Shown in pieces: positions 25,706 to 34,061 of a stretch of DNA of 60,897 nt (positions within the stretch are counted from its first letter, which is position 1; each line of letters begins with the position of its first letter). Made by a program: the position numbers and the translations under genes. The notes below the pieces were generated by a model, which saw only the letters and a list, made by a program, of their open reading frames with translations, was not told where the DNA came from and ran no database searches. Source of the stretch: Deltaproteobacteria bacterium (GTDB lineage Bacteria > UBA10199 > JADGCS01); contig JADGCS010000009.1 of assembly GCA_015228875.1 (NCBI GenBank), positions 1 through 60,897 on the forward strand, read 5' to 3'.

Positions 25706-25933
25706 CTAATGATTGTTGTCAGGTTTTGGAAAAAATTGATTTATGGAACATCGGAAGGCACAGGAGAGTCTGTAGAGAGTGTGCGCCGTAACATTGACCA
25801 ATCCTCTTTCAATGCGTTGGTATTGTTTAACATTGACGCCGTAGTTTTCCACATATTCCTGCACATAACCCTTTTTGATTCGGATCATGTGTATGTTTGA
25901 TCCGATGCATTTATTAAGTGTTATTTTGTCCAT
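25706..25933 (-). CDS. Small XRE-family helix-turn-helix regulator
   Basis: A 75-aa protein (MDKITLNKCIGSN...) consisting of one Cro/CI-type helix-turn-helix: IGSNIHMIRIKKGYVQEYV, then YQRIERGLVNVTAHTLYRL and a closing hydrophobic helix. An in-frame GTG 36 bases upstream is an alternative start; neither has a good ribosome site. Members bind operator DNA as dimers. It is divergent from the tandem-receiver gene and may control it. Its border repeats and A/T-rich codons suggest it arrived with an island. Confidence 0.7.
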   Translation of the reverse strand: MDKITLNKCIGSNIHMIRIKKGYVQEYVENYGVNVKQYQRIERGLVNVTAHTLYRLSCAFRCSINQFFPKPDNNH

Positions 25934-26083
25934 ACGCACTTGATACACAGCTTTTACGCGGCGTGCCACCGTGAGAACGCGGTGTTACATTTTTGTTTAC
26001 TTACGTGATTGTGTATGTGTAGTCTTGTTTTGCGCGAGGACTGTCATCTTTTGCCTGCCAACATTTGCTTATGAGGTGCGTCT

Positions 26084-26920
26084 ATGTACAAGGTGCTTGT
26101 TGTTGAAGGGAACGGTGTTGCCAGAAATGTGTTATCAAGATTTCTTAAGAGGGAAGGTTATGAGGTTGTTGAGAGCGATCATGGAGAGAGGGCACTGGAA
26201 CTTTTTCTCAAAGAACGTCCGGATGTTGTCCTTGCAGACTTGGCGTTGTCCGGATTGAATGGCTTTGACTTTATCTGCCGCATAAAAGAGATCTCATCAC
26301 AGACGCAAGTCATCATCATGACGGGTGATACCGGCCCTGAAAATATCATCAAGGCTCTTAGAATGGGTGTGCTTGATTTTATTAAAAAGCCGGTGGATCT
26401 TGATGATATTACGGTAGCTCTGGGGAGGATGAAGCACGTCCTGGATAAACAGACAGGGGTTGCAAATGACTCCTTACTCCCTACAGTTCTGTTGGCGGAC
26501 GACGATGATATCATCCGAAAATACCTCACACGACATATTAATGCAGTCAAAGAAAACTGGCCTGTTCATGTTGCACACGATGGGGAAGAAGCCGTCAATG
26601 TATTCAAACAAGAGAAGGTGGATATTGCCCTGTTGGATGTCAACATGCCCAGAAAATCCGGTCTAGTGGCATTGCGTGAGATGCGACAGTACAGTACAGA
26701 TTTCAAAACAATCTTTCTTACAGGATATGCCGACGAAGATTTTGTGTTGCAGGCCCTAAGAGACCAAGCGGTTGACTACATTATCAAACCATTTCTTAAA
26801 GACGATATCATCCTGCGCATTGAAAACGCCTTCGTAAAATTGCAGCAGGATAGGGCTTTGAGTTGCAAAAATCGCGCACAACAACTTGCACAGTATGCGA
26901 CAGGATTTGACCAGACATAA
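26084..26920 (+). CDS. Tandem receiver-domain protein (REC-REC)
   Basis: A 278-aa protein with a GAGGTG ribosome site 6 bases before ATG. The first receiver (residues 1-120) has Asp52 in LADLALSG and Lys in FIKKP, but its acidic pocket reads VVEGN rather than DD, so metal binding may be weakened. The second receiver (about 133-255) is canonical: LLADDDD, LLDVNMP, FLTGY and IIKPF. A short tail follows, with no DNA-binding or enzymatic output domain. Such proteins act as phosphorelay adaptors or connectors. The codon choice is more A/T-rich than neighbouring housekeeping genes. Confidence 0.85.
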   Translation: MYKVLVVEGNGVARNVLSRFLKREGYEVVESDHGERALELFLKERPDVVLADLALSGLNGFDFICRIKEISSQTQVIIMTGDTGPENIIKALRMGVLDFIKKPVDLDDITVALGRMKHVLDKQTGVANDSLLPTVLLADDDDIIRKYLTRHINAVKENWPVHVAHDGEEAVNVFKQEKVDIALLDVNMPRKSGLVALREMRQYSTDFKTIFLTGYADEDFVLQALRDQAVDYIIKPFLKDDIILRIENAFVKLQQDRALSCKNRAQQLAQYATGFDQT

Positions 26921-26996
26921 AAAGTTACTCGTTCTCATTTGCACTTTTATTTTTATACGTATTTTACGCGTCTGTTGAACCCTTTGCGGGAAATAT

Positions 26997-27097
26997 GCGA
27001 GTTTCCTCCGATACAATGCGAGTAGAGTGCGACTTTAAGTTCCTCCGATACAATGCAAGTATAAGTTCCTCCGTCATGCAAGTAATGCGAGTTGGCT
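26997..27097. repeat. Cluster of short TCCTCCG/ATGCGAGT repeats
   Basis: Four consecutive variants of AGTTCCTCCGATACAATGC or AGTTCCTCCGTCATGC, ending in AAGT or GAGT, lie in about 100 bases. The third (27063-27083) matches the single unit at 25512-25532 in 18 of 21 bases. The cluster and that unit bracket the XRE/receiver genes. Units are uneven in length, without spacers of constant size, so this is not a CRISPR. Confidence 0.6.
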
Positions 27098-27190
27098 CCG
27101 TTTTTTTTGTGAGTTTTTTAATGCACTCTTCTCACCGAAAGTTTTATACCCCGATTATTGGCATTTGATTTTTAATGCTGTGGTAAAAAT

Positions 27191-27940
27191 ATGTCTGCCA
27201 AAAATCCATCAACGCGTTATTTAAAACATCTCTCCTTAAAAGATTTTGGAGAGCAAGGGCAGGGGCGGTTAAAAAATGCCTCGGTGTTGCAGATTGGTGC
27301 GGGGGGGCTTGGCTCTGCGTCCCTTTTGTACCTTGCGGCCGCGGGAGTTGGGCGTATCGGTGTTGCCGATGATGAGGCAGTGGAGCTCTCCAACCTGCAG
27401 CGGCAGATCCTTTACAAGAGCTGTGATGAGGGGAGGACCAAGGTCGACTGCGCCCGTCTGCAGCTTGAGGCCCTTAATCCGGATGTGAGGGTTCAGACGT
27501 ATCAGCAGAGGGTGACCGCAGTGAACATTGAGTCACTGATAAACGAATACGATTTTATTATCAGCGGGGTCGATACATTTGAGGCAAAATTGTTGATCAA
27601 CGATGCCTGTGTACTGAGCAGCAGGCCGTTTTCACACGCGTCTGCCATGCAGTACGAAGGGCAAATCTTTACCTATGTTCCGGGTGCGGGGTGCCTGCGG
27701 TGTTTGTTTCCCGACAGGCTCTCACTGATCCTGCAGGGGCCCTGCAAGGCAGAGGGGATCCTCGGTCCTGTCGCGGGGATCATGGGGACACTGCAGGCCA
27801 CCGAGGTCATCAAATACTTTCTTGGTGCCGGTGATCTGTTGGCGAACAGGTTCATCAATTTCTCGGCACTCGAAATGAATTTTTGCGAGATCCGGTTTAA
27901 GCCAAACGGGGCGTGTCCTCTTTGTGGTGACCTTCAATGA
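27191..27940 (+). CDS. ThiF/MoeB/HesA-family adenylyltransferase (E1-like)
   Basis: A 249-aa protein with the nucleotide-binding GAGGLGSASL, the acidic strand DDEAVELSNLQRQIL including the arginine finger, a GVDTFEAKLLINDAC segment, and two CxxC pairs (CLRC, CPLC) that bind zinc. These enzymes adenylate the C-terminal Gly of ubiquitin-like sulfur carriers such as MoaD or ThiS. No carrier or cofactor gene is adjacent, so molybdopterin, thiamin or another sulfur pathway cannot be told apart. GVDTF replaces the more common DCTDNF. No clear ribosome site. Repeat copy D begins 26 bp after its stop. Confidence 0.85.
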   Translation: MSAKNPSTRYLKHLSLKDFGEQGQGRLKNASVLQIGAGGLGSASLLYLAAAGVGRIGVADDEAVELSNLQRQILYKSCDEGRTKVDCARLQLEALNPDVRVQTYQQRVTAVNIESLINEYDFIISGVDTFEAKLLINDACVLSSRPFSHASAMQYEGQIFTYVPGAGCLRCLFPDRLSLILQGPCKAEGILGPVAGIMGTLQATEVIKYFLGAGDLLANRFINFSALEMNFCEIRFKPNGACPLCGDLQ

Positions 27941-27966
27941 GACCTTCAATGATGGAGGTGAAATAT

Positions 27967-28127
27967 AACCCGCATAAAGCGGAGTGCATTGCGATCAAAC
28001 ATGAAGGGTTTCATGTTTGGCGCTATGCGCCAGACACTACGCGGGGTGTATTGCGTTCAAACATGAATGATTTCATGTTTGACGAAATGCGCCAAACCCC
28101 TGCACGTAGAAAAAACCTTCCAAGGTT
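27967..28127 (+). repeat. Palindromic repeat family 1, copy D (161 bp)
   Basis: Long form, nearly identical to copy C over its first ~105 bases, then diverging and shorter. The 3' end AACCTTCCAAGGTT reaches to 4 bases before the hemW start codon, and its AAGG (28122-28125) is the only Shine-Dalgarno-like sequence for that gene. It fills nearly the whole gap between the ThiF-like gene and hemW. Confidence 0.9.
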
Positions 28128-28130
28128 CTA

Positions 28131-29327
28131 TTGCGCAATCACATTTATATCCATTTTCCCTTCTGTCTTTCAAAGTGCCATTACTGCGATTTTAACTCGT
28201 ACCCCACAGACCGGGATGCCATTCCTTTTGAGGCATACACACAGGCCCTTCTTAACGAGTTGGCTTACAGGTGCCGTTTATTCGAGGAGGGCGGTCTGCA
28301 TGGGTTTGGCAAACAGACACCCATCGATTCCATTTACATAGGGGGGGGCACACCCTCTCTGATGCGGCCCCGGGATGTTGATAAACTCCTGGCCGCCATC
28401 CGTAAAATTTTTACCTGCGATACGATGACGGAGGTCACCATCGAGGCCAATCCTGAGACCCTTAACGCGCACACGATTGACGGGTTTGTGCGGTCAGGTA
28501 TAAATCGGTTTTCGATTGGAATTCAAAGCCTTAACAATAAAACATTAAAGCAGTTTAGAAGGATTCATTCCGCAGAACAGGCCCTTGCTGTTTTGGAATT
28601 ACTTAACCGTTATGACGGGGTCAAAACCAGCGCGGATCTCATCTTTGGTTTTCCGGGTCAGGGTGTTGATGAATGGGTGGGCGAACTCAAACGCGTGATG
28701 GGTCTTGGGATCAATCACCTCTCCTGTTATGCCTTGAGCTGCGATCGCGGGAGCAGTTATTATGAGAAGGTTAAGCGCGGTGAGTTGCCGCCCCCCGATC
28801 CCGACCTCGTAGGCCACATGTTAGAGGCAACCTACGATGTCGCAGAAACTGCAGGGATTGGGGCCTATGAGATATCAAACTTTGCAAGGGAAGGCTTTGA
28901 GTGTCGTCACAATCTCGGGTACTGGCGCTACGAACCCTACATGGGTCTGGGTGCGGGGGCCTGCGGTCAATACTATTGCAAAGAGGGCTCGTCTGATTTT
29001 CTGGTGCGTGAGGTCAATCGGTATTCACCCGATGATTACATGCGGGCCGTTCTGAAGGGTCAGGCAGATGCAGACGGGATTTTTACGCCCGAAAAAATCA
29101 GCCGCGATCAGGCCGTTTTCGAGTATCTTATGATGGGACTGCGTTTGAGGGAGGGGATTGCCGTCTCCGATTTCAGGAGCAGATTTGGCGACCTGCTTGA
29201 GGGGTATCAAGGGGAGATTGATCACTGTGTTCATGATGGTCTTTTAGAAACAGATAACTTGGCCATCAGACCCACGCGAAAGGGATTTATTTTTAACAAC
29301 AGGCTGGTTTTAAGGATGATGAAATGA
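28131..29327 (+). CDS. hemW: HemW-like radical SAM protein (heme chaperone)
   Basis: A 398-aa radical SAM protein. The TTG start is forced: an in-frame TAG lies 21 bases upstream, inside repeat copy D. The cluster motif CLSKCHYC (Cys12, 16, 19) is followed by IYIGGGTPSL and the HemW/HemN-like segments IEANPET, FSIGIQSL, DLIFGFPGQ and YEISNFA. HemW proteins carry heme and were long annotated as oxygen-independent coproporphyrinogen oxidases; the CX3CX2C arrangement without the following HemN-specific Cys favours HemW. The ribosome site appears to come from the repeat. Confidence 0.9.
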   Translation: MRNHIYIHFPFCLSKCHYCDFNSYPTDRDAIPFEAYTQALLNELAYRCRLFEEGGLHGFGKQTPIDSIYIGGGTPSLMRPRDVDKLLAAIRKIFTCDTMTEVTIEANPETLNAHTIDGFVRSGINRFSIGIQSLNNKTLKQFRRIHSAEQALAVLELLNRYDGVKTSADLIFGFPGQGVDEWVGELKRVMGLGINHLSCYALSCDRGSSYYEKVKRGELPPPDPDLVGHMLEATYDVAETAGIGAYEISNFAREGFECRHNLGYWRYEPYMGLGAGACGQYYCKEGSSDFLVREVNRYSPDDYMRAVLKGQADADGIFTPEKISRDQAVFEYLMMGLRLREGIAVSDFRSRFGDLLEGYQGEIDHCVHDGLLETDNLAIRPTRKGFIFNNRLVLRMMK

Positions 29328-29342
29328 GCGGTTAGATTACTT

Positions 29343-29496
29343 AGTGTCTGTCGGAAAACGCCCTGTTTCGCAGGAGTCCTGAAAAATCATGTCGCGTGAC
29401 AAAATATAAAGACATGATTTTTCAGGGTTTGAAATATTTTGCAAGCGGCAAAATTTTCAAACTTCCGGAGAAACAGGGCGGTTCCCGACAGACACT
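29343..29496. repeat. Family 3 palindromic element with nested hairpins (154 bp)
   Basis: Outer arms AGTGTCTGTCGG (29343-29354) and CCGACAGACACT (29485-29496) are exact reverse complements. Next inside are CGCCCTGTTTC and GAAACAGGGCG. Two internal hairpins follow: CCTGAAAAATCATGTC with GACATGATTTTTCAGG, and TTTGAAATATTTTGC with GCAAAATTTTCAAA. The whole folds like a cloverleaf. Its left part matches the smaller hairpin at 41720-41759. It separates hemW from the transketolase genes. Confidence 0.85.
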
Positions 29497-29546
29497 ACTC
29501 AAAGCCCTTGCCCTAAAAAGGGATGGCGTGTTAGCGAGGGCCACCT

Positions 29547-30374
29547 ATGCAGACACAATCCATACAAGAACTCACCAACATTGCGCGTCACTTGCGCATT
29601 AATATCATCAAAATGGTCCATAACGCGGGGTGCGGTCATTTTGGGGGTGCTTTTTCAAGCGCCGACATGCTGACGGGACTGTTTTTTTACAAACTCAACT
29701 ACAGACCAGACGATCCTTTTTGGGAGGACCGTGACAGGTTTGTCCTTTCGTCAGGTCACATGAGCGCTGGTCTGTATGCTGCCCTTGCCAAGCTCGGTGT
29801 CTTTAACGAAAAAGAACTCATGGGCTTTCGCAAGTTCGGGACGCCGCTTCAGGGACACCCCAAGTTTAACCTAAAGTACGGCATCGAGATGTCCACAGGT
29901 TCTCTGGGGCAGGGCTTAAGTATCGGTAACGGCATGGCCCTTGCCGCCCGCTTAAAAAATAAAAATTACCGCGTGTACAGTCTCGAGACCGACGGCGGGA
30001 GTGAGTCGGGCATGGTCTGGGAGGGTATTATGACGGCGGCACACTACAAGTTGGACAACCGCTGTGTGTTGTTTGATCTCAACAATGTTCAGATTGACGG
30101 GTACATGTCGGACGTGATGAACATTCATCCTGTGGCCGATAAATTCAGGGCGTTCAACTGGCACGCGATAGAGATAGACGGCAATGATATGCAGCAGATC
30201 TGCGCGGCACTTGATGAAGCGGCCGCAACAAAAGGCAGGCCCACGGCGATTATTGGCAAAACAATCATGGGCAAGGGCGTCTCTATTTTTGAAAACAAAC
30301 CCAAGTATCATGGCGTGGCTCCCACCGATGAGGAGTTTAAAACCGCGATGCAGGAACTGGGGGTGCAGTCATGA
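29547..30374 (+). CDS. Transketolase, N-terminal (TPP-binding) subunit
   Basis: A 275-aa subunit containing GHFGGAFS, SSGHMSAGLYA, GSLGQGLSIGNGMALA and the TPP motif (TDGGSESG ... NNVQIDG). Together with the C-terminal subunit it makes a split transketolase, moving two-carbon units in the pentose phosphate pathway. Split forms are common in archaea, Thermotogae and several uncultured bacterial groups. The stop overlaps the partner's ATG as ATGA. The start is set by homology; a ribosome site is not obvious. Confidence 0.9.
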   Translation: MQTQSIQELTNIARHLRINIIKMVHNAGCGHFGGAFSSADMLTGLFFYKLNYRPDDPFWEDRDRFVLSSGHMSAGLYAALAKLGVFNEKELMGFRKFGTPLQGHPKFNLKYGIEMSTGSLGQGLSIGNGMALAARLKNKNYRVYSLETDGGSESGMVWEGIMTAAHYKLDNRCVLFDLNNVQIDGYMSDVMNIHPVADKFRAFNWHAIEIDGNDMQQICAALDEAAATKGRPTAIIGKTIMGKGVSIFENKPKYHGVAPTDEEFKTAMQELGVQS

Positions 30375-31309
30375 CAAATGAACCTCTTAACATTGCGACA
30401 AGGGTGGCCTACGGCAAAAAACTCGCGGGGCTCGGCGAAACACATCCTGAAATTGTTGTCCTCGATGCCGATCTTTCCTGTTCAACAAAGACAGACCTTT
30501 TTGCAAAAAAATTCCCCAACCGTTTTTTTAATGTGGGTATTGCAGAACAGGATCTCATGGGCACGGCTGCAGGTCTTGCCCAGTGCGGATTTACCGTCTT
30601 TGCCTCCACATTCACCATCTTTGCAACGGGGCGTGCGTGGGAGATTGTGCGTCAGTCCATAGCCTATCCGGGATTCAATGTTAAAATCTGTTCAACACAC
30701 TCGGGGATCACCGTGGGTGAAGACGGGGCGAGTCATCAGTCGTTGGAAGACATCGCCTTGATGCGGGTGATCCCGGGCATGAAGGTCCTTGTCCCCGCCG
30801 ATGCCCATCAGACGATGGGTATGATGGAGTTCATGGTCAAGGACAAGGGCCCCACGTTTATGAGGCTTGGCAGGGCGGAGGTCAAAGACGTCTTTGACAG
30901 CGATTATCGTTTTACACTGGGCAAGGGAGAGGTTCTTAAGCAGGGGCGGGAGATCTGTATTTTCGCCACGGGTTATGTGGTTCGTGCGGCACTTGATGCT
31001 GCGCAACTGCTGGCATCAAAGGGTGTGCAACCAACCGTCGTCAATATGGGTTCTATCAAGCCCATTGATGAGGCACTCATTGTTCAAATGGCATCGCAAC
31101 ACCGTCTGCTTTTCAGCGTCGAGGAACATTCGGTCATCGGAGGTCTGGGTTCTGCGATTGCCGAGGTCCTGACAGCAAAGGCCCCGCAAAGGCTTATCCG
31201 CCTTGGTATGCAGGACGAGTTTGGCCAGTCGGGTACTGGTGCCGAGCTTCTTAAACATTACAGGCTGGATGCGCAGGGGATTGCAGATTCAATCAGTGGG
31301 TGTATTTAA
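30371..31309 (+). CDS. Transketolase, C-terminal subunit
   Basis: A 312-aa subunit with the pyrimidine-binding domain, including the glutamate that activates TPP (NVGIAEQDLMGTAAG). The conserved THSGITVGEDGASHQ follows, then the C-terminal regulatory-type domain (FSVEEHSVIGGLG). Coupled to the N-terminal subunit by a four-base overlap, so equal synthesis is likely. A family-1 repeat (copy E) begins with the very next base after its stop codon and carries a terminator-like hairpin. Confidence 0.9.
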   Translation: MTNEPLNIATRVAYGKKLAGLGETHPEIVVLDADLSCSTKTDLFAKKFPNRFFNVGIAEQDLMGTAAGLAQCGFTVFASTFTIFATGRAWEIVRQSIAYPGFNVKICSTHSGITVGEDGASHQSLEDIALMRVIPGMKVLVPADAHQTMGMMEFMVKDKGPTFMRLGRAEVKDVFDSDYRFTLGKGEVLKQGREICIFATGYVVRAALDAAQLLASKGVQPTVVNMGSIKPIDEALIVQMASQHRLLFSVEEHSVIGGLGSAIAEVLTAKAPQRLIRLGMQDEFGQSGTGAELLKHYRLDAQGIADSISGCI

Positions 31310-31328
31310 AACCTGGGTAGGTTTTTTC
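31310..31328 (+). terminator. Terminator-like hairpin supplied by repeat copy E
   Basis: AACCTGGGTAGGTTTTTT forms a short stem (AACCT/AGGTT) followed by a T-run right after the transketolase stop codon. The stem is short, so strength is doubtful. The same structure occurs at the end of the other family-1 copies. Confidence 0.4.
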
Positions 31329-31420
31329 TACGCGCAGGGGTTTGGCGCATTTCGTCAAACATGAAATCATTCATGTTTGAACGCAATGCACCCCGCGTAG
31401 AGTATCCGCATCATGCGGGA
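31310..31420 (-). repeat. Palindromic repeat family 1, copy E (about 111 bp)
   Basis: Reverse-oriented, with the AAGGTT end degenerated to AACCTGGGTAGGTT. It keeps the CATGAAATCATTCATG palindrome and the GCGTAGAAAAAACC segment; the far end is TCCCGCATGATGCGG instead of AACCCGCATAAAGCGG. It directly follows the transketolase stop and runs to 12 bases before the chosen ctpA start. Confidence 0.8.
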
Positions 31421-31432
31421 TATGGAATTTCT

Positions 31433-32617
31433 ATGCTCAAAAAAACAACTGTCTTTCTGTTCGTTGTTTGTCTTTTTATCAACATGCCCTTTGCCAGGGC
31501 TTTGAGCGACAAGGTGTACAAAGAGCTCTCCATTTTTTCGAGGGTGCTTGAAATCGTCGATAAAATGTATGTTGAACCTGTTGACGAAAAAGCGATCATC
31601 AAGGGTTCGATAGACGGGATGCTGGCCACGCTCGACCCGCACACGGTTTATCTCCCTGCCAAGATTTACAAAAATTTCAGTTCGGATACCAAGGGGCGTT
31701 TTGGTGGTGTGGGCATAGAGGTCTCAGTGAGGGACGGTGTTCTTACGATTATCTCGCCACTACGCGACACGCCCGCATGGGCAGCGGGGATCAAGGCCAA
31801 CGACAGGATTCTGGCGATTGACGGCAAATCAACGAAGGACATGACATTGGGCGAGGCCGTCCTGATGATGAGAGGACCGATCGGTAAAAAGCTGGCGCTG
31901 ACTTTGTGGAGACAGGGAAAAACAAAAGAAGTGACACTTGAACGTGAAGTTATCAATGTCCCCGGAATGGAATTTAAAGACCTCGGAGAGGGGTATGTGA
32001 TGGTTCGTGTCACAACATTTCAGGAGGGGGTGAGCAAAAAGGTTAAAAAGGAGATCGAGAGGTTCAGAAAAGAAAACCCGGATCAACTTAAAGGGATCAT
32101 CCTCGATCTCAGGGACAATCCCGGAGGTCTTCTCAACGAGGCCGTCAAGATCAGCGATTATTTTCTCGAAAAAGGCGTGATTGTTTCAACAAAGGGGCGT
32201 GACAAAAAAAGAACAGTCAACGAGGCGCATGGTGCGGGGGCATTATCAAAGGTCCCCATGGTTATGCTCATCAACGGCGGGTCGGCAAGCGCCTCCGAGA
32301 TCGTGGCCGGGGCATTGGGAGACAACAATCGCGCAAAATTAATGGGGACAAAAAGTTTTGGCAAAGGGAGTGTGCAGACGGTTGTCAATCTCGATGGGGG
32401 TGATGCTGTCAAAATCACCATTGCTTATTATTACACACCCAAAGACAAACTCATAGACGGCAAAGGGATCACACCCGATATTATTCTGGACCAGAAGGCC
32501 TACAAGAAAAAAAATAAAATCAAAACGGACGACAAAGACCTTAAACTCACGCGGGATGAATACGATAAATTTCAAGAAGAAGAGGCGCTGGCCTATTTAA
32601 AAAAGATGGCGCATTGA
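31433..32617 (+). CDS. ctpA: C-terminal processing peptidase (S41, CtpA/Prc-like)
   Basis: A 394-aa protein. I start at MLKKTTVFLFVVCLF because it gives a normal signal peptide ending near FARA, with GGAA five bases upstream; the frame's 24 earlier codons come from repeat copy E. Then follow a dimerisation segment, a PDZ domain (RFGGVGIEVSVRDG ... DRILAIDG) and the S41 protease core. The catalytic Ser lies in GGSASASEI and the general-base Lys in SFGKGSVQ. CtpA-type enzymes trim exported proteins at the cell envelope. The C-terminus is a charged tail. Confidence 0.9.
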   Translation: MLKKTTVFLFVVCLFINMPFARALSDKVYKELSIFSRVLEIVDKMYVEPVDEKAIIKGSIDGMLATLDPHTVYLPAKIYKNFSSDTKGRFGGVGIEVSVRDGVLTIISPLRDTPAWAAGIKANDRILAIDGKSTKDMTLGEAVLMMRGPIGKKLALTLWRQGKTKEVTLEREVINVPGMEFKDLGEGYVMVRVTTFQEGVSKKVKKEIERFRKENPDQLKGIILDLRDNPGGLLNEAVKISDYFLEKGVIVSTKGRDKKRTVNEAHGAGALSKVPMVMLINGGSASASEIVAGALGDNNRAKLMGTKSFGKGSVQTVVNLDGGDAVKITIAYYYTPKDKLIDGKGITPDIILDQKAYKKKNKIKTDDKDLKLTRDEYDKFQEEEALAYLKKMAH

Positions 32618-32669
32618 TTAAACCCAAATGCGGCAATTATCTAACTTTACCAAGCAACAGGCCCCCCCC

Positions 32670-33005
32670 TTAAACCTTGACCACATCAGATAAATCCAGC
32701 TTAAGTCCAAAGATGCTTGTGATGATAAAGTAGAGTACAAGGAGCGACCCAAAAAAGGAGATGAGCGAGAGGACTGCCACACCAAAACTAAAAAAGGCGG
32801 TGATGGCCGCGATCACAAACACAAGCGGTCCCCACATCCCCTTTTTATCCAGCAGGGTTTTGTTTTTCAAGTTTGAGAGGACCTTTTCTGCACTGTCAAA
32901 CCAGTTTTCAAAGTGTTTGTGGTAGAAATTTTTAAATCTCTTTTTTACTGCTTTAAGACTCATTTTGGTTGTGGTGTTTTGTGTACTGGGCCCCATTATG
33001 TACAT
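32670..33005 (-). CDS. Small basic membrane protein of unknown function
   Basis: A 111-aa protein from an ATG with AAGGG six bases upstream; a longer frame reaches to within two bases of metF and is unlikely. Residues ~15-55 form a highly basic amphipathic segment (KAVKKRFKNFYHKHF). Two hydrophobic helices follow (WGPLVFVIAAITAFFSFG, then SLLVLYFIITSIFGL), and the protein ends in a short tail. No family recognised. Divergent from metF. Confidence 0.65.
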   Translation of the reverse strand: MYIMGPSTQNTTTKMSLKAVKKRFKNFYHKHFENWFDSAEKVLSNLKNKTLLDKKGMWGPLVFVIAAITAFFSFGVAVLSLISFFGSLLVLYFIITSIFGLKLDLSDVVKV

Positions 33006-33135
33006 ATCATCCCTTATATCAACGTCTTTTTTTGTTTTATATGGCGGCAGTTTTTGGGTTTGAATTTGCAAGTATTTATCACTATATACTGCGTGCGGCT
33101 TTTCTGTAAGACGCAGCACAGCAGCGCCGATCATT

Positions 33136-34035
33136 ATGAGATTCTCCGATTTTTACAACAAGGGGCAGTTTAAATACACGGTTGAGGTCTTTCCTCCAAA
33201 GACCGAAGAGGGGAGGCGCAACCTTATCGGGGTGGTCAAAAAACTGGAGGTCATTGATCCTGCCTATTGCTCTGTGACCTATGGTGCCATGGGAACCACC
33301 CGTGAATATACAAAGGATCTGGCGTTTGAGGTGTACGACCAAATCAAATCCCACACGGCGTTTCATTTTACCTGCGTCGGGATGAACAAAACAGAAATAA
33401 AAAAATATGTTGATGTGCTTTACCAGAAAGGTGTGGACCTTGTCGTCGCGCTCCGGGGAGACTGGCCGGCAAAGGAACATCCTTCTCAAACAGCGGACAG
33501 TCTTGTTTATGCCAATGAACTGGTTGCTTATTTAAAAGGCCTTCACAACTTCAGCATTGCCGTTGCCGGTTATCCCGAAAAACACCCGGAGGCACCCGAT
33601 CTTAAAACCGATATCATCAATCTCAAGCGCAAGGTTGATGCTGGTGCAGATCTTATCATCACGCAGATGTTTTTTGAAAACAAAATATTTTATCACTGGC
33701 TTAAAAACATAAGGGACGCGGGCATCACGGTGCCTGTTATCCCGGGGGTCATGCCGGTCCTCAAACTCGATCAAATCAGGCTGATCACACAAAAATGTGG
33801 CACGACGCTCCCGGATTCCCTGATTGCAAGGCTTACAGACTGTGGTGCAGATGAGACAGCCATGAGACAGGTCGGGATCGAACATGCCGTGAGCCAGTGT
33901 CGTGATTTAATACAAAACGGGGTGCCGGGGATTCACTTTTTCTGTCTCAATAAATCGTACTCGGTGTTAAAAATTGTAGAGGCATGTCGGGATCTGGTAA
34001 AAATGGATGACAAAAAAAATGGCTGTGTTCATTGA
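33136..34035 (+). CDS. metF: 5,10-methylenetetrahydrofolate reductase
   Basis: A 299-aa TIM-barrel flavoprotein. Conserved points are VEVFPPKTEEG with the catalytic Glu at the end of strand 1, SVTYGAMG, HFTCVGM, LVVALRGDWP, AGYPEKHPE, LIITQMFF, IPGVMP and the late HFFCLNKS strand. It reduces methylene-THF to methyl-THF for methionine synthesis using FAD and NAD(P)H. Length and motifs are normal. The acyl-CoA dehydrogenase gene follows closely. Confidence 0.95.
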   Translation: MRFSDFYNKGQFKYTVEVFPPKTEEGRRNLIGVVKKLEVIDPAYCSVTYGAMGTTREYTKDLAFEVYDQIKSHTAFHFTCVGMNKTEIKKYVDVLYQKGVDLVVALRGDWPAKEHPSQTADSLVYANELVAYLKGLHNFSIAVAGYPEKHPEAPDLKTDIINLKRKVDAGADLIITQMFFENKIFYHWLKNIRDAGITVPVIPGVMPVLKLDQIRLITQKCGTTLPDSLIARLTDCGADETAMRQVGIEHAVSQCRDLIQNGVPGIHFFCLNKSYSVLKIVEACRDLVKMDDKKNGCVH

Positions 34036-34061
34036 AAAACTTTAAGGAAAGGAAAAAAAAT

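Noticed and set aside
26997-27097. CRISPR array
   Set aside because: Repeat units vary in sequence and length and there are no spacers of constant size or cas genes.
27937-28341. 134-codon frame starting NPHKAE within repeat copy D
   Set aside because: It is repeat sequence running out of frame into hemW; the hemW frame has the radical SAM motifs.
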